A DNA stretch of 64,000 nucleotides from Burkholderiales bacterium (lineage in GTDB: Bacteria; Pseudomonadota; Gammaproteobacteria; Burkholderiales; Burkholderiaceae_C): the NCBI GenBank assembly GCA_016703325.1, contig JADJCH010000004.1:1-64000 (forward strand), in the 5' to 3' direction. The translations under genes were made by a program, and so were the position numbers. Position 1 is the first letter of the stretch. Every line of letters starts with the position of its first letter. The notes under the pieces are model-generated. The model did not search any database. It was given only the letters and a program-made list of their open reading frames with translations, and had not been told where the DNA came from. Positions 44,190 to 53,212 of the stretch are shown one piece after another.

Positions 44190-44978
44190 ATGAAACTCGA
44201 CCAGAACACCATCCTCGCGCTCGCCGAGCACCTTGAGAACGCCGAACTGCAGGCGCGCGACGTCACCATGATCACCGGTGATCAGCCGGACATGGACTGG
44301 GACGACGCCTACGCGATCCAGGACGAGATCAAGCGCCGCAAGGAAGTCCGCGGCCACAAGACCGTGGGCCTGAAGGCCGGGCTGACCTCGTTCGCCAAGA
44401 TGAAGCAGATGGGCGTGGCCACGCCCGTGTTCGGCTTCGTCAGCGACTACATGGCGCGCCCCGACGGCGGCGAGATCAAGCACGGCGAGCTGATCCACCC
44501 GAAGGTGGAGGCCGAGATCTGCATCGTCACCAAGGCGCCGCTCAAGGGACCGGGCTGCAATGTGGCCGCGGTGATGGCGGCCACCGACTTCGTGATTCCG
44601 GCCGTCGAGGTGATCGACTCGCGCTACCGCGACTTCAAGTTCGACCTGAAGAGTGTGATCGCCGACAACACCTCGTCGTCGCGCTTCGTGATCGGCGGAC
44701 GGCCGCGTGATCTGGGTGACCTGGACCTGCGCACGCTGGGCGTGGTGCTGGAAATCAATGGCGAGATCCGTTCGATGGCCGCCGGTGCCGCCGTGCTGGG
44801 CCACCCGCTGGCGGCCGTGGCGATGATGGCCAATCACCTCGGTGAGCGCGGCCAGCACATCCCCGCGGGCACTTTCATCATGACCGGCGGCGTGACCGAA
44901 GCCCTGCTGGTCAACCCCGGCGACAACGTGCTGGTCCGCTTCCAGGACCTCGGCAGCGTGTCGATGCGGTTCGTCTGA
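44190..44978 (+). CDS. dmpH: 4-oxalocrotonate decarboxylase
   Basis: 262 residues, paralogous to the preceding hydratase. Motifs are KTVGLKAGLTSFAKMKQMG, FGFVSDYM, HPKVEAEICIV with acidic metal ligands, and VIDSRYRDFKFDLKSVIADN. It removes CO2 from the keto tautomer of 4-oxalocrotonate and normally works in a complex with DmpE, which the paired gene order fits. It lies 29 bases after dmpE. Confidence 0.9.
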   Translation: MKLDQNTILALAEHLENAELQARDVTMITGDQPDMDWDDAYAIQDEIKRRKEVRGHKTVGLKAGLTSFAKMKQMGVATPVFGFVSDYMARPDGGEIKHGELIHPKVEAEICIVTKAPLKGPGCNVAAVMAATDFVIPAVEVIDSRYRDFKFDLKSVIADNTSSSRFVIGGRPRDLGDLDLRTLGVVLEINGEIRSMAAGAAVLGHPLAAVAMMANHLGERGQHIPAGTFIMTGGVTEALLVNPGDNVLVRFQDLGSVSMRFV

Positions 44979-44992
44979 GATCGGAGCACAGC

Positions 44993-45184
44993 ATGCCATT
45001 CGCCCAGATTTACATGATCGAAGGCCGCACCGAGGAGCAAAAACGTGCCGTGATCGAGAAGGTCACGCAGGCGCTGGTCGAGGCGGTCGGCGCACCGAAG
45101 GAAAGCGTGCGCGTCTGGATCCATGACATGCCCAAGACCAACTGGGGCATCGCCGGCGTGTCGGCCAAGGACCTCGGCCGCTGA
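44993..45184 (+). CDS. dmpI: 4-oxalocrotonate tautomerase
   Basis: 63 residues. After removal of Met the catalytic Pro1 leads PFAQIYMIEGR, with Arg11 and Arg39 (KESVRVWI) in the expected positions. The NWGI segment is also conserved. It converts the enol 4-oxalocrotonate to the keto form for the decarboxylase. It begins 14 bases after dmpH. Confidence 0.94.
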   Translation: MPFAQIYMIEGRTEEQKRAVIEKVTQALVEAVGAPKESVRVWIHDMPKTNWGIAGVSAKDLGR

Positions 45185-45200
45185 ACGACAAGGAACAGAC

Positions 45201-48200
45201 ATGTCATCGAAGCAGGATGTCGGCAACGCGCTGACCAAGGAAGAAGGAGTCGTCCACCTGGGCGGCATCGAGGCGCTGGTTCGGCTGACGCTGGATCAGG
45301 TGCGTGCCGATGCGCGCAGAGGACTGAAGACCGGCATGTTCGTCTCGGGCTACCGCGGCTCGCCGGTGGGCATGCTGGACGCCAACTTCATCAAGAACCA
45401 GAAGACGCTGCTGGCCAACCACATCCACTTCGTTGACGGACTGAACGAGGACCTGGCGGCCACGGCGGTGTGGGGCACACAGATGCTGCACACCGTGGGC
45501 CAGCAGAAGTTCGACGGCGTGACCGGCCTGTGGTACGGCAAGGCGCCCGGCGTGGACCGCAGCGGCGACGCGCTCAAGCACGCCAACTACACCGGCATCG
45601 GCAAGAACGGCGGCGTGCTGGCGATTGCCGGCGACGACCCGAGCTGCAAGAGCTCCTCGCTGTGCAGCCAGTCCGAACCGATGCTGATGCACGTGGGCAT
45701 GCCCTCGCTGTACCCCGGCAACGTGCAGGAGATCCTCGACTTCGGTTTGCACGGCTACATGATGTCGCGCCTGTCGGGCCTGTGGGTCGGCATGAAGATC
45801 GTCACCAACGTGGCCGACGGCAGCGGCACGGCCAACGTCGACCCCGCACGGCTGAACTTCATCACGCCGGATCTGATGTTCGACGGCAAGCCTTTCACGC
45901 CGAACATGAACCTGGGCATGAACGTGCGGGTCGAGGCACTGGAGATGGAGCAGTCGCTCTACACCCGGCGCCTGGAGGTGGCCAAGCGCTACGCGGCGGC
46001 CAACGGCCTGAACCGGGTGGTGTTCGAGAACCCCGACGCCTGGCTGGGCATCATCACCGCAGGCAAGACCTACAACGACCTGCGCCAGTGTTTCCTGGAG
46101 CTGGGGCTGGACGATGCGGCGCTGCGCCGCTACGGCATCCGCATCCTGAAGATGGGCATGCTGTTCCCGATGGAGCCCTCGGTGGTGCGCGACTTCGCGC
46201 GCGGCCTGGAGGAGATCTTCGTCATCGAGGAGAAGCGCCCCTTCCTGGAGATGTTCGCCAAGAACGTGCTCTACGGCATGGCGAATGCGCCGCGCATCGT
46301 CGGCAAGTTCGACGAGCACGAGAAGGAGCTGCTGCCGCACTACGGCGAGTTCGAGTCCGACGTGATCGGCCGCGCCCTGACGAAGCGGCTGTCGCAGAAG
46401 GCGCGGGTGGAATCGGCCGAAGCCTGGCTCAAGCGCCTGGACGAAGTGCATGCGCGCGAGAAGCTCGCCACCACCGGCCGCACCGCCTGGTTCTGCTCCG
46501 GCTGCCCGCACAACAGCTCGACGATCGCCCCGGAGGGATCGATCGTCTCGGCCGGCATCGGCTGCCACACGATGGCGATGTGGATGGACCGCAAGGTCGT
46601 GATGGGCACCCACATGGGGGCCGAAGGTGCGCAGTGGATCGGCATGGCGCCGTTCACCGACACGAAGCACATCTTCCAGAACATGGGCGACGGCACCTAC
46701 GCCCACTCGGGCAGCCTGGCCATCCGCTACTGCGCCAGCACCAACGCCAACATCACCTTCAAGCTGCTGCGCAACGCCCACACCTCGATGACCGGCGGTC
46801 AGGAGATCATGGGCGAGGAGCCGCTGTCGCAGGTGGTGGCCGACCTGCTGGCCAACGGGGTCAAGAAGGTCATCGTCACCAGCGATCGGCCGGAGTCCAT
46901 CACCAGCCTGCAGACCCTGCCCGGTGGCACCGAGGTCTGGCACCGCGACCGGCTGGATGAGGCGCAGCGCGTGCTCGCCGGCATCCCCGGCACCACCGTG
47001 CTGGTCCATGACCAGGAGTGCGCGGCGGAGCTGCGCCGCGCCCGCAGCCGCGGCAAGGCCGAGGAGCCGGTGGAAGTCACGGTCATCAATGAGCGGGTCT
47101 GCGAGGGCTGCGGCGACTGCGGCCAGAAGTCCAACTGCATGAGCGTCGAGCCGGTGCCCACCGAGTTCGGCCGCAAGACGCGCATCCATCAATCGTCGTG
47201 CAACAAGGACTTCTCCTGCGTCAAGGGCTTCTGCCCCTCCTTCCTGACCATCACCCCCAACCCGGCGCCCACCGAAGCCGACGGCAAGAAGAAAAAGAAG
47301 AAGGGCCGCATCCCGGCGCTGGAGCGCGCGCTGCCCGCGCCGGTGAACAAGATCGACGACAGCCTGGGCTTCAGCATCCACGTGATGGGCATCGGCGGTA
47401 CCGGCTCGGTGACGGTGGTGGCCACGCTGGCGAACGCGGCGCGGCTGGAGGGCAAGCACGTCATCGGCCTGGACCAGACCGGCCTGGCCCAGAAGGGCGG
47501 CGCGGTGATCTCCGACATCAAGATCACGCACCAGCCCTTCAGCGGTTCCAACAAGGTGGCCGACGGCCGATCGGACCTCTACCTGGGTTTCGACATCCTC
47601 AACGCCACCGATCCGAAGAACCTCGACAAGTGCCTGCCTGAACGCACCATTGCGGTGGTCTCGACCACCCGCACGCCCACCGGGCAGATGATCACCAACC
47701 GCAAGCTGGCCTTCCCGATCGTGCCCGACCTGACGGGCGGCATCGACCGCGTGACCCGCAAGGAGCACAACGTCTACCTCGACGGCCAGGCCATGGCCGA
47801 GGGTCTGTTCGGTGACGCGATGGCGACCAACAACTTCATGGTCGGGGTGGCCTACCAGGCCGGCACGATCCCGCTGAAGGCCGAGTCCATCGAGGCAGCG
47901 ATCCAGGCCTCCGGGGTGGGCGTCGCGCAGAGCCTGGCCGCCTTCCGCTGGGGTCGCATGGCGGTGGTCGACCGCAGTTTCGTCGAGGCCGAGATCGCCA
48001 AGTACCTGCCCCGGGTCAGCCCGCCCGAGTTGAGCGCCGCCGCGCGGGCGATCGTCCAGTCCACCGGGGCGCAGGGCGAAACCCGCCGCCTGCTCGAAGT
48101 GCGGGTGCCCGACCTGATCGACTACCAGGACGAGGCCTATGCCAAGCGCTACGCCGCGGTGATCCAGCGGGTCATCACCGCGGAGGCGAAGGCCGTTCCC

Positions 48201-48752
48201 GGCCAGACCGGCCTGTCCGAGGCGGCGGCGCGCTGCCTGCACAAGCTGATGGCCTACAAGGACGAGTACGAGGTGGCGCGCCTGCACAGCGACCCGGCCT
48301 TCCTGGCCCAGCTGGATGCCATGTTCCCGCAGGGCTACAGCGTCAAGTACAACCTCGCGCCGCCCTCTCTGGCGAAGAAGGACCCGGTGACCGGGCACCT
48401 GATCAAGCAGCAGTTCGGACCCTGGGTGCGCAGCGCCTTCGCCTGGCTGACCCGCTTCAAGGGCCTGCGCGGCGGCTCGCTCGACCTGTTCGGCAAGACC
48501 GAGGAGCGTCGCAACGAGCGGGCCATGGTCGAGGCCTACATCCGGGAGCTCGACGACATCGCCGCCCAGCTCAAGCCGATCAACCACCGGGCCGCAGTGG
48601 AACTGGCCAGCGTGCCCGACGAGGTGCGCGGCTACGGCCACGTGAAGGAAAGGAGCGTTGCCGAAGCCGCCGCCCTGCGGCAGCAGCGCCTGGCGGCCTT
48701 CCGCAATCCGCAGCCCGAGTCCCGCAAGCAGCCCGCCCGGGTCGCGGCCTGA
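45201..48752 (+). CDS. Fused indolepyruvate ferredoxin oxidoreductase-like 2-oxoacid oxidoreductase
   Basis: 1183 residues. The order is pyrimidine-binding and transketolase-like domains (GMFVSGYRGSPVGMLD), the thiamine-diphosphate domain (CSGCPHNSSTI, then GIGCHTMAMW and GAEGAQWIGMAPF), a [4Fe-4S] region (CEGCGDCGQKSNC, SCNKDFSCVKGFCPSF), a Lys-rich linker, and the gamma/beta-type domain (GIGGTGSVTVVATLANAA). A C-terminal extension of about 250 residues follows. Fused proteins of this kind oxidise aryl or branched 2-oxoacids to acyl-CoA. Substrate here is unknown; it begins 16 bases after dmpI, so a link to the oxoacids of the pathway or to imported amino-acid-derived acids is inferred. Confidence 0.87.
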   Translation: MSSKQDVGNALTKEEGVVHLGGIEALVRLTLDQVRADARRGLKTGMFVSGYRGSPVGMLDANFIKNQKTLLANHIHFVDGLNEDLAATAVWGTQMLHTVGQQKFDGVTGLWYGKAPGVDRSGDALKHANYTGIGKNGGVLAIAGDDPSCKSSSLCSQSEPMLMHVGMPSLYPGNVQEILDFGLHGYMMSRLSGLWVGMKIVTNVADGSGTANVDPARLNFITPDLMFDGKPFTPNMNLGMNVRVEALEMEQSLYTRRLEVAKRYAAANGLNRVVFENPDAWLGIITAGKTYNDLRQCFLELGLDDAALRRYGIRILKMGMLFPMEPSVVRDFARGLEEIFVIEEKRPFLEMFAKNVLYGMANAPRIVGKFDEHEKELLPHYGEFESDVIGRALTKRLSQKARVESAEAWLKRLDEVHAREKLATTGRTAWFCSGCPHNSSTIAPEGSIVSAGIGCHTMAMWMDRKVVMGTHMGAEGAQWIGMAPFTDTKHIFQNMGDGTYAHSGSLAIRYCASTNANITFKLLRNAHTSMTGGQEIMGEEPLSQVVADLLANGVKKVIVTSDRPESITSLQTLPGGTEVWHRDRLDEAQRVLAGIPGTTVLVHDQECAAELRRARSRGKAEEPVEVTVINERVCEGCGDCGQKSNCMSVEPVPTEFGRKTRIHQSSCNKDFSCVKGFCPSFLTITPNPAPTEADGKKKKKKGRIPALERALPAPVNKIDDSLGFSIHVMGIGGTGSVTVVATLANAARLEGKHVIGLDQTGLAQKGGAVISDIKITHQPFSGSNKVADGRSDLYLGFDILNATDPKNLDKCLPERTIAVVSTTRTPTGQMITNRKLAFPIVPDLTGGIDRVTRKEHNVYLDGQAMAEGLFGDAMATNNFMVGVAYQAGTIPLKAESIEAAIQASGVGVAQSLAAFRWGRMAVVDRSFVEAEIAKYLPRVSPPELSAAARAIVQSTGAQGETRRLLEVRVPDLIDYQDEAYAKRYAAVIQRVITAEAKAVPGQTGLSEAAARCLHKLMAYKDEYEVARLHSDPAFLAQLDAMFPQGYSVKYNLAPPSLAKKDPVTGHLIKQQFGPWVRSAFAWLTRFKGLRGGSLDLFGKTEERRNERAMVEAYIRELDDIAAQLKPINHRAAVELASVPDEVRGYGHVKERSVAEAAALRQQRLAAFRNPQPESRKQPARVAA

Positions 48753-48815
48753 TCCCCGTCTGGTCCGAGCCAGGCAGGGTCGCATGCGACCTCAACGTCG
48801 ATACATGGAGCAACC

Positions 48816-49268
48816 ATGAACGAACTCAACGGCTACGACTTCGAGGACCTCGAAGTCGGCATGAGCGCCACCTTTGCCAAGACGATCACCGAAGCGGACA
48901 TCGTGCTGTTTGCAGCCGCCTCCGGCGACAACAACGCGGTCCACATCAATGAGGAGTTTGCGCAGACGACGATGTTCAAGGGCCGCATTGCCCACGGCAT
49001 GTTGTCGGCCAGCGTGATCTCGGCGGCGATCGCGGGGCGCCTGCCCGGCCCCGGCACCGTGTACCTGGGTCAGAACCTGCGGTTCAAGGCGCCGGTGCGC
49101 CCGGGCGACACGGTGCATGCCACGGTGTCGGTCAAAGAACTCAACGCCCAGAAGCGGCGCGTCGAATTGAACACCGTCTGCACCGTGCGGGGCAAGGTGG
49201 TGATCGACGGGGACGCTGTGGTCATGCCCACCTCCCGCAGCGTCGCTGTCGCCCCGGGCGACCGCTGA
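48816..49268 (+). CDS. MaoC-like (R)-specific enoyl-CoA hydratase
   Basis: 150 residues of single hot-dog fold. The hydratase-2 motif is AAASGDNNAVHINEEFAQ with catalytic Asp and His, followed by GRIAHGMLSASVISAAIAG. Family members hydrate 2-enoyl-CoA to (R)-3-hydroxyacyl-CoA and, as PhaJ, can feed PHA synthase, which is encoded a few genes downstream. Lies 63 bases after the oxidoreductase gene with GGAGCAACC before the ATG. Confidence 0.88.
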   Translation: MNELNGYDFEDLEVGMSATFAKTITEADIVLFAAASGDNNAVHINEEFAQTTMFKGRIAHGMLSASVISAAIAGRLPGPGTVYLGQNLRFKAPVRPGDTVHATVSVKELNAQKRRVELNTVCTVRGKVVIDGDAVVMPTSRSVAVAPGDR

Positions 49269-49303
49269 TGACACCCACCCCACCCCTCCTGATCGAGTCC
49301 ACC

Positions 49304-50463
49304 ATGAAAAAACTGTCCATCCTCACCGCTCTGCCGCCGCCGCCGTCTTGACGCCGGTCGCCCAGGCCCAACCGACCGGCAAGATCAAGGTCGGCCTGAT
49401 GCTGCCCGCCACCGGCACCTTTGCGGCACTGGGCACGGCCATCGAAAACGGCTTCAAGCTGCATGTCATCGAACAGGGCGGCAAGCTCGGCGGTCGGGAG
49501 ATCGAGTTCGTCAAGGTCGACGACGAATCCGATGCCGCCAAGGCCATGGACAACGTCAACAAACTGATCAAGCGCGACAACGTGGACGTGCTGATCGGTA
49601 CGGTCCATTCCGGTGTGGCGATGGCCATGGCCAAAGCGGCCAAGGAGAGCGGCAAGCTGCTGATCGTGCCGAATGCCGGTGCGGACGCGATCACCGGCCC
49701 CATGTGTGGCCCCAACATCTTCCGTTCCAGCTTCAGCAGCTGGCAGCCGGGCTACGCCGCAGGCGAGGCCATGGCCAAGAAGGGGCACAAGACGGCGGTC
49801 ACCATCACCTGGAAGTACGCGGCGGGCGACGAGATGGTGCGCGGCTTCAAGGAGGCCTTCGAGAAGAACGGCGGCAAGATCGTGAAGGAGCTGAACCTGC
49901 CTTTCCCGAACGTGGAGTTTCAGGCCCTGCTCACTGAAGTGGCCGCAGCCAAGCCTGAGGCCGTGTTCGGGTTCTTCGCCGGCGGCGGCGCGGTCAAGTT
50001 CGTCAAGGACTACGCTGCGGCCGGCCTGAAGAAGATTCCGCTCTATGGCACCGGCTTCCTGACCGATGGCACGCTGGAGGCGCAGGGGGCCGACGCCGTC
50101 GGTGTTCTGACGACGCTGCACTACGCAGATGGCCTGAACACGCCCAAGGACAACGCCTTCCGCCTGGCCTACGTCAAGGCCTACAAGATGCAGCCCGACG
50201 TGTATGCCGTGCAGGGCTATGACGCGGCGCAGATGCTGGGTGTGGGCCTGGCTGCGACCCGGGGCGATGTGGCGAAGAAGGCCGAGTTCGCCGCCGCCCT
50301 GCGCGCCGCGACCATCGACAGCCCGCGCGGCAAGTTCACGATCTCCAAGGCGCACAACCCGGTGCAGGACATGTACCTGCGCGAGGTGTCGGGCAAGGAG
50401 AACAAGGTCGTCGGCATCGCCAGCAAGGCGTTGAGCGACCCGGCCCGCGGCTGCCGCATGTGA
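49304..50463 (+). CDS. Liv-type ABC transporter substrate-binding protein, signal peptide frameshifted
   Basis: The mature part (from about 49348) is a type 1 periplasmic binding fold: KIKVGLMLPATGTFAALG, EFVKVDDESDAAKAMDNVNK and IVPNAGADAITGPMCGPNIF. The ATG at 49304 gives MKKLSILTAL but then runs into a stop at 49348-49350 region. Adding one base near 49333 (CTGCCG to CTGGCCG) restores ALAAAAVLTPVAQAQ, a textbook signal peptide with AQA cleavage site. As given, only a TTG at 49348 opens the main frame and the protein could not be exported. Relatives bind branched-chain amino acids or aromatic acids; this one sits with aromatic catabolic genes. Confidence 0.8.
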
Positions 50464-50474
50464 TGTCCTTCCGG

Positions 50475-50496
50475 AGGCCTTTCGGGGCCTTTTTTT
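50475..50496 (+). terminator. Intrinsic terminator or attenuator after the binding-protein gene
   Basis: AGGCC and GGCCT pair around TTTCGG, followed by seven T. It lies 12 bases after the stop. Its place before the permease genes would make the binding protein more abundant than the membrane parts, a common ABC-operon arrangement. Confidence 0.75.
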
Positions 50497-50542
50497 CTCG
50501 ACCGGCCGTCGCAACGGCGGCTGGCTATCCGGAGTCCTGACC

Positions 50543-51424
50543 ATGGATCTGACGACCTTCCTGATCCAATGCCTGAACTCGGTGCAGTACGGATTGCTGT
50601 TGTTTCTGGTCGCCTCGGGCTTGACGCTGATCTTCGGGATCATGGGCGTCATCAACCTGGCGCACGGCAGCTTCTACATGATTGGTGCGTACATGGCCTT
50701 TGCGCTGTCGCCCATCGTGGCATCGACTTTCGGCGGCGGCTTTTTCTCGGTGCTGGTGGTGGGCACTGTGCTGGCGGTGCTGCTCGGCTATGTGCTGGAG
50801 TGGGCCTTCTACAGCTACCTCTACGAGCGCGAGCACCTGCAGCAGGTGCTGATGACGTACGGGCTGATCCTCGTCTTCGAGGAGGTGCGCAGTCTGCTGG
50901 TGGGTGACGACGTGCACGGCGTCGACATCCCCGGGTTCCTGGCCGGATCGCTGCCCTTGGGCGACATGATGACCTATCCCACCTACCGGCTGTTCATCTC
51001 GGCGGTGTGCATTGCACTGGCCATCGGCATGTGGCTGGTGTTCACCAAGACACGCCTGGGCATGATGATCCGCGCCGGGGCCACGAATCGGGAGATGGTT
51101 CAGTCGCTGGGCATCGACATCCAGTTCCTCTATCGGGTGGTGTTTGCCGCAGGCGTGGCCATCGCGGCGCTCGCCGGCATGGTGGCCTCGCCCGTCTCGT
51201 CGGTCTATCCCGGCATGGGCAACTCCGTGCTGATCATCTGCTTCGTGGTGGTGGTGATCGGCGGGATCGGTTCCATCAAGGGCGCGCTGGTCGCGGCCCT
51301 GCTGATCGGCGTGGTCGATACCTTCGGCAAGGTGCTCCTGCCGTCGGCCTCAGGCGTGCTGGTCTACATGCTCATGGCGGTGATCCTGCTGTGGAAGCCC
51401 GATGGACTCTTCAAGGCGGGATGA
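50543..51424 (+). CDS. livH: Branched-chain-type ABC transporter permease LivH
   Basis: 293 residues with about eight hydrophobic segments. Motifs are GLTLIFGIMGVINLAHGSFYM, the EAA-like MIRAGATNREMVQSLGID, and VVVVIGGIGSIKGALVAALL. These are the LivH hallmarks. It forms the inner-membrane channel with LivM. Its stop overlaps the next start by four bases. Substrate specificity is set by the binding protein and is not known. Confidence 0.9.
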   Translation: MDLTTFLIQCLNSVQYGLLLFLVASGLTLIFGIMGVINLAHGSFYMIGAYMAFALSPIVASTFGGGFFSVLVVGTVLAVLLGYVLEWAFYSYLYEREHLQQVLMTYGLILVFEEVRSLLVGDDVHGVDIPGFLAGSLPLGDMMTYPTYRLFISAVCIALAIGMWLVFTKTRLGMMIRAGATNREMVQSLGIDIQFLYRVVFAAGVAIAALAGMVASPVSSVYPGMGNSVLIICFVVVVIGGIGSIKGALVAALLIGVVDTFGKVLLPSASGVLVYMLMAVILLWKPDGLFKAG

Positions 51425-52428
51425 TCGCGATGAACCCCAATGACAACTCCAAGCTGGCCTTCATGACCGCGGTGTTCGGTCTGCTGGCCGCATTTCCCCT
51501 GTTCGGCGGCAGCTTCGGCATCGATCTGGTCACCAAGATGATGCTGTACGCCATCTTGGCGCTCAGCCTCGAGCTGCTGGTGGGCGGCAGTGGCCTGGTG
51601 TGCTTCGGCCAGGCGGCCTTCTTCGGTATTGGCGCCTACGCGGCAGTGCTGCTGTCGCCGCAGAACGAGTCCGCCTCACTGCTGTGGCTTCTGCCGGCAT
51701 CGGTTGCGGCTGCGGCGGTCTACGCATTGGCCGTCGGTGCGCTGTCGCTGCGCACCAAGGGCGTGTACTTCATCATGGTGACGCTGGCGTTCGCGCAGAT
51801 GGCCTATTTCGTTGTGCACGACACCCCCCTGGGTGGTGGCACCGACGGCATCTACCTGACGATGAAGCCCGGCATCGCCGGCCTGCTGGAACTGGAGCAG
51901 CCGCTGGTGATGTATGGCTTCACACTGGGTTGCCTGGTGGCCGTGTTCCTCTTCCTGTCGGTCCTGCTGCGGTCGCGCTTCGGCCGCGCCTTGGCCGGCA
52001 TCCGCGTCAACGAGCAACGCATGAAGGCGACCGGCTTCTCGACCTATCCCTACAAGTTGGCGGCGTTCACGATCTCGGGCGCCATTGCCGGCCTGGCGGG
52101 ATTCCTGTTCGGCGTGATGGACGGGTTCGTCAACCCCGAGATGATGAGTTGGCATCTCTCCGGCGCCGTGCTGGTGATGATCATCCTGGGTGGCCTGGGG
52201 CATTTGCGGGGCGCGTTGATCGGTGCGTTTGCCTATGCGTTGCTGCAGGAGTTCTTCAAGTCCGAAGCCATCTGGGGCGCGTTTGCCAAGCATTGGCACC
52301 TGGGCCTGGGTCTGACGATCATTGCTGCGGTGGCCTTGCTGCCGCGCGGTCTGGTCGGCCTGCCCTCCGAGATCAAATCGCGGCTGACCGGCCGACTGTC
52401 GGGCAGCAGCGCAGAAGGGGAGGCCTGA
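51421..52428 (+). CDS. livM: Branched-chain-type ABC transporter permease LivM
   Basis: 335 residues. Hallmarks are SLELLVGGSGLVCFGQAAFFGIGAYAA, the EAA-like loop GIRVNEQRMKATGF and MIILGGLGHLRGALIGA. The ATG at 51421 overlaps the livH stop (ATGA), showing coupling; a second ATG lies at 51430. It pairs with LivH. Confidence 0.9.
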   Translation: MIAMNPNDNSKLAFMTAVFGLLAAFPLFGGSFGIDLVTKMMLYAILALSLELLVGGSGLVCFGQAAFFGIGAYAAVLLSPQNESASLLWLLPASVAAAAVYALAVGALSLRTKGVYFIMVTLAFAQMAYFVVHDTPLGGGTDGIYLTMKPGIAGLLELEQPLVMYGFTLGCLVAVFLFLSVLLRSRFGRALAGIRVNEQRMKATGFSTYPYKLAAFTISGAIAGLAGFLFGVMDGFVNPEMMSWHLSGAVLVMIILGGLGHLRGALIGAFAYALLQEFFKSEAIWGAFAKHWHLGLGLTIIAAVALLPRGLVGLPSEIKSRLTGRLSGSSAEGEA

Positions 52429-52431
52429 GCC

Positions 52432-53211
52432 ATGACCCTAGAGAAGCATCCTGCACGAACCGGTGGTGAGGTCCTGCTGCGCGGGGTGGAGATCACCCGA
52501 CGCTGGGGTGGCCTCGTGGCCGTGGACAAGGTGTCGGTCGAGCTCCGGCGCGGCACCGTGCATGCCGTGATCGGCACCAATGGAGCGGGCAAGTCGACGC
52601 TGATCAACATGCTCTCGGGCGAGTTCCCGCCGTCGTCTGGAAAAGTGGAGCTGATGGGCATCGACGTCACCGCCTGGCCGCAGGCACGTCGCGCCCGCGC
52701 CGGGCTGGGCCGCAGCTACCAACGCAACACGATCTATCCAAGCTTCACCGTGTTCGAGAACTGCCGCCTGGCGGCACAGGCCGATGCGCAAAAGCCCTGG
52801 CACTTCTGGCAACGCGCCGACCGCTGTGAAGCCAGCGTGACCGCAGCGCGCAAGGCCGCCAGCCGAGCGGGCCTGGACCGCGTGCTCGACCGCCAGGCGG
52901 GCCTGCTGTCACACGGGCAGAAGCGCCAGCTTGAAATTGCGATGTGCCTGGCCACCGGCCCGCAGGTGCTGCTGCTCGACGAGCCGCTGGCAGGCATGGG
53001 CGCGGAGGAGACCGAACGCATGCTGCTGCTGCTGGACGAGCTGCGCTCCGGGCACGCGATCCTGCTCGTCGAACACGACATGGACGCGGTGTTCCGGATC
53101 GCCGACACGATCACGGTGATGGTCAACGGCTGCAAGATCGCCTCGGGGGATCCCGAGTTCATCCGCAACAGCCCGGAGGTGCGAACGGCCTATCTGGGCG
53201 AGGGGCATTGA
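52432..53211 (+). CDS. livG: Branched-chain-type ABC transporter ATPase LivG
   Basis: 259 residues. Walker A is GTNGAGKSTL, the Q loop region SYQRNTIYPSFTV, signature LSHGQKRQLEIAM, Walker B QVLLLDEPLAGMG, and the switch His in VEHDMDAVFRIAD. LSHGQ in place of LSGGQ is common among LivG proteins. The gene is three bases after livM and one base before livF. Confidence 0.92.
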   Translation: MTLEKHPARTGGEVLLRGVEITRRWGGLVAVDKVSVELRRGTVHAVIGTNGAGKSTLINMLSGEFPPSSGKVELMGIDVTAWPQARRARAGLGRSYQRNTIYPSFTVFENCRLAAQADAQKPWHFWQRADRCEASVTAARKAASRAGLDRVLDRQAGLLSHGQKRQLEIAMCLATGPQVLLLDEPLAGMGAEETERMLLLLDELRSGHAILLVEHDMDAVFRIADTITVMVNGCKIASGDPEFIRNSPEVRTAYLGEGH

Positions 53212-53212
53212 C

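Noticed and set aside
45204..48785. Open frame of 1193 codons on the minus strand
   Set aside because: Antisense to the 2-oxoacid oxidoreductase, whose cluster and cofactor motifs are intact on the plus strand.
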